Both the position numbers and the translations under genes were made by a program. The notes beneath the pieces are model-generated. The model searched no databases. It was not told the DNA's origin and saw nothing but the letters and a program-made list of their open reading frames with translations. 64,000 nucleotides of DNA from Poa pratensis (Eukaryota; Streptophyta; Magnoliopsida; Poales; Poaceae): positions 60,447,901 through 60,511,900 of the forward strand of contig CAMZMU010000040.1 in the NCBI GenBank assembly GCA_947311845.1, given 5' to 3'. Shown in pieces: positions 60,641-64,000 of the stretch (position 1 is its first letter; every line of letters starts with the position of its first letter).

Positions 60641-63600
60641 TGCGCACACAGACAAACAGATCGACACGGGGATTTACCCTGCTTCGGGGCTCTCGTGAGG
60701 AGATAAAACCCCTACTGCAGCATCTAGCCTACTTGGTGTATTTTCCTCTGTATATGCAGTGTGTACAAATGCTCCTCGAGCTGTATACGAGAGCAGCGCC
60801 GTGCTCAGCTAAGCTAATTTAGAAGAAAGCAGGGGAAGAAGAGCTCCCGCGAGTGAGCTCCCCGTGCTCATGCCCTCCCTGGTGCCTTTATAAAGAGGAG
60901 GCCCAGGGGACAAGGAGACAAAGAACACTATGCGCGGGTCCCACTTGTACTCTAGTCACATCAGTACACTGTAGCCACGCTGCCTCTGTCACCATGCTGT
61001 CCACTTGCGCTTGTCTCCTGGGATGGCAGAAGGCATCTTGTACTTGTCGATGGAGAGATGCCGGTCTGGGCGTGGCGCTGTCCGGGGTGCAAGTGCCGAC
61101 GTAAATCCTGGAGATCTCCTCCGCGTCGCGATACCGGCAACTCGGTCGAAGAAGACCTGGTGCCGCAATCTTGCTTCTCCAGCGACGATCCGGTCCAAGA
61201 GTAGTCCATCCGAGGTATACAACCTCGGCTGCCCGAAGCTGGCCCGCCAGGAGGAGCCCGTCCGAGACAAGGCAGAGCGCTGGCGCCGGTCGACGTTGCC
61301 TCGGTCACGATCTTTAGCCGGTCCAGGTACTTCGGTCGAAGGAACGGAGTGGCAGCGATCCACCTGAAGTGTTACCGAGTTGGGGTGGCCTCGGCCCAGC
61401 CCAGAAGAGGCGACGCCGGTTTGTGGCCTGGTGCGCCGACCCGAGGCAGGGAGGCCTCGGCCCACCGAGGCTAGCACATGCCGGCCTGGCCGAGGTAGAC
61501 AATGATTTCGGCCCACACCGAGGCAGGCACAACATCTGCTTATACCTCGGTTTGCTCCAGGGAACTCGGCCTTCCCATCCGAGACATCTCGGATTAACCG
61601 AGGTTCGGCTGTGATTCGGTCCAGATTGCCTTTTTTGCTGTTCTCTTTATCTCTTGCCTATTTAACTCCTGTTTCTTTCTACTAGCTCCACTAAATCACC
61701 AGCTTTGGTATACCCGGGGTCACATCCCCGACATTAGTCCCCGAGGCTGCGGGGGACTCGCAGAGTCGCGCGCAGTCTTACAAAAATAAATGCCACCATT
61801 GAAACCTCCATGTACACGACCTCCTGCGTGTACGGGCGCCATAGTAATTCAGGCGTCTTTGCCATGCCTTCCAGACCGATTGCAACATCTGGTTGACCGA
61901 GCTCACCCGAATCAACAACAAGATGGACAGTTTGCACTAAAAATGCGCTGCCTGCTTGGCCACCATTACACATCGGTTCTCGGCCCTCCTGGCTTTCACC
62001 GAATTGGGATGCCGCCTGCGTCGGTTAGCCCTCCTGGCTTTTACCGACTTGAGATGCCGCCAGCGTCGGTTAGCCCTCCTGGCTTTTACCGACTAGAATG
62101 CCGCCTGCGTCGGTTAGCCCTCCTGGCTTTTACCGACTGGAATGCCGCCTGCGTCGGTTAGCCCTCCTGGCTTTTACCGACTGGAATGCCGCCTGCGTCG
62201 GTTAGACCGACATAAACCTGCAGCACTGGCCTGCTTGGTGTATAACCCAAGGTGACAAATACAAACTGCTCCTCGAGCTGTATGATCCAACAAGGGTGGA
62301 GAGCTCTAGGAAGAAGAAGAAAGACTACCGAGGAAAATGAGCCCAAGGGGCCTCGCGCACCGCGCGTCCCTGGCCTAGCTCCGCGCGCACCGCGCGTGTG
62401 TCTGGCCGAGCTCCTCTCAGCCCTCAAGTGAGACCCTCCTGGCCTTTACCGAATTGAGATGCCGCCAGCGTCGGTTAGCCCTCCTGGCTTTTACCGACTT
62501 GAAATGCCGCCAGCGTTGGTTAGCCCTCCTGGCTTTTACCGACTTGAAATGCCGCCAGCGTCGGTTAGCCCTCCTGGCTTTTACCGACTTGAAATGCCGC
62601 CAGCGTCGGTTAGCCCTCCTGGCTTTTACCGACTTGAAATGCCGCCAGCGTCGGTTGGACCGACATAAACCTGCAAGTTAGTATTTCACACGCCTTGGTA
62701 CCTCGGCCACTTCTGGGCTTAACTCACATATGTCTCGATACCTCGGCCCCTCTGGGCAAATCACATATGTCTCGGTACCTCGGCCCCTCTGGGCAAATCA
62801 CATATGTCTCGATACCTCGGCCACTTCTGGGCTTATCTCACATATCTCGATACCTCGGCCACTCTGGGCATAACTCACATAGGTCTCGATACCTCGGCCC
62901 CTCTGGGCAAATCACATATGTCTCGGTACCTCGGCCCCTCTGGGCAAATCACATATGTCTCGATACCTCGGCCACTTCTGGGCTTATCTCACATATCTCG
63001 ATACCTCGGCCACTCTGTGCATAACTCACATAGGTCTCGATACCTCGGATGTCCGGTAGCCACTTTGGGCGCTTGCCGACATCAACGTCTCCAGCCTCTG
63101 CTGGTTTAACATAAGCATATCTCGAATGCCGGTTTTAGCCACTCTGGGCGTATACCGACATAGATGCTTCCAGCCACTGCTGGTTTAACATATACCTGCA
63201 CAAACATAACTCAACGGTTGCCTCTGGCAAATCAATAGAAAAGATGATTCGGAGATATCACACGATGCCGCGATATACTGGCGATCCGAAATAAACATCG
63301 ATCTGGAGATACTAGCATAATGCCATGATACACTGGCGAACCGACATAAACGGCAATCTGGAGATATTAGCATAATGCCATGATACACTGGCGAACCGAC
63401 ATAAACGGCAATCTGGAGATATTAGCATAATGCCATGATACACTGGCGAACCGACATAAACGGCAATCTGGAGATATTAGCATAATGCCATGATACACTG
63501 GCGAACCGACATAAACGGCAATCTGGAGATATTAGCATTTATAACTCGGCAAGCCGATACCTAAGACCATCTGTGATATACTTTGAGGCATAGTAAACAT

Positions 63601-64000
63601 AAGATGGATCCGATATAACCACGACCTTTGATATGAATATTCTCTCGATAAAACCGATATTACCTTTCAATGTCAGTTCATGCATATATATATACAGAGA
63701 AAACTCGACGGGAACAACAACTCTATTTGACAGATAAACATAAGTCTGGCAGCAAAACTATGCAAGTAGAAACAGACTCGGTCTCAACCGAGTCCCCGAG
63801 TCACTTTTCTTATCTAGGAGAAACAGTAAAACAGACCGGCTACTCAGCCCTCCTGGTCAAGACATCTTGCCCCAGGGGAAACAACTAATCACAGCAAGGT
63901 AGAAACGAGGGGCAGTCCCGAGTACTATTTGAGACTATCTAAAAGTATAAGCAGTCATATAAATGATACTTACAATGCGAGGTCGTTGTAGAAGTCTTAA
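60641..64000 (-). mobile_element. Copy-2 LARD-like element, incomplete
   Basis: LTR at 60641-61733 (1093 bp), then interior with minisatellite A at about 61983-62205 and 62433-62656, B at 62696-63048 and C at 63259-63533. Unit numbers equal those in copy 1. Runs out of the window. Confidence 0.7.

Larger units (their letters stand above)
42202..64000 (+). repeat. Direct duplication, copy 2 (continues past the window)
   Basis: Second copy of 20109-41953, about 46 bases shorter overall. Differences are mainly one-base deletions, dense in 42.2-50.7 kb and very sparse in 58.5-64 kb. Confidence 0.97.

Noticed and set aside
42202..64000. Copy 2 as evidence for two functional MORF genes or a new truncated EDR2 paralogue
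   Set aside because: The copy begins at an assembly gap and its frames are broken by single-base indels, so independent existence is not shown.

Overview
This is a plant nuclear window, most likely from a grass and probably a pooid. Genes are intron-rich with GC-rich first exons. The repeats are Stowaway and Tourist-like MITEs, LINE tails, short-LTR Ty1/copia elements and nested long-LTR elements. I cannot name the species from sequence alone.

Layout 1-20 kb. An F-box gene runs off the left edge on the minus strand, with a frame break at its visible end. A 2.5 kb element with Tourist-type ends, a (TC)n tract and a 5'-truncated LINE lead to an intact three-exon nucleotide-diphospho-sugar transferase gene (5440-7336, plus). 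After a foldback MITE comes a young, internally deleted copia element (9343-12145, minus) with identical 157-bp LTRs. LINE and MITE debris follow. Then begins a 22-exon EDR2-type gene (PH, START and EDR2_C domains, 15703-24697, plus), with a 1.35 kb coding-less LTR element in intron 8.

Layout 20-42 kb. EDR2 ends tail-to-tail with a four-exon mitochondrial MORF/DAG RNA-editing-factor gene (26707-28804, minus). From about 30 kb the window is retrotransposon debris: a long LTR-like stretch with a polypurine tract at 36461, a truncated copia element at 37523-38589, and a coding-less LTR element from 38590 whose internal region carries four minisatellite families.

Layout 42-64 kb. A 13-N gap (42189-42201) separates this from a second, nearly identical direct copy of 20109-41953, occupying 42202-64000. 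The second copy starts inside the intron-8 retroelement, so it lacks EDR2 exons 1-8. It carries many one-base indels that break the EDR2 and MORF reading frames. The right-hand halves of the nested elements at 36-42 kb never appear between the copies. I read this as two overlapping contigs or haplotigs placed side by side by a scaffolder rather than a true tandem duplication, but only reads across the gap can decide.

The real genes are a possible F-box gene, one glycosyltransferase, one EDR2 and one MORF; they do not form an obvious pathway. I found no convincing undescribed system. The most interesting points are the duplication, an 89-bp inverted RNase H fragment in the young copia element, and the minisatellite-rich non-autonomous element.
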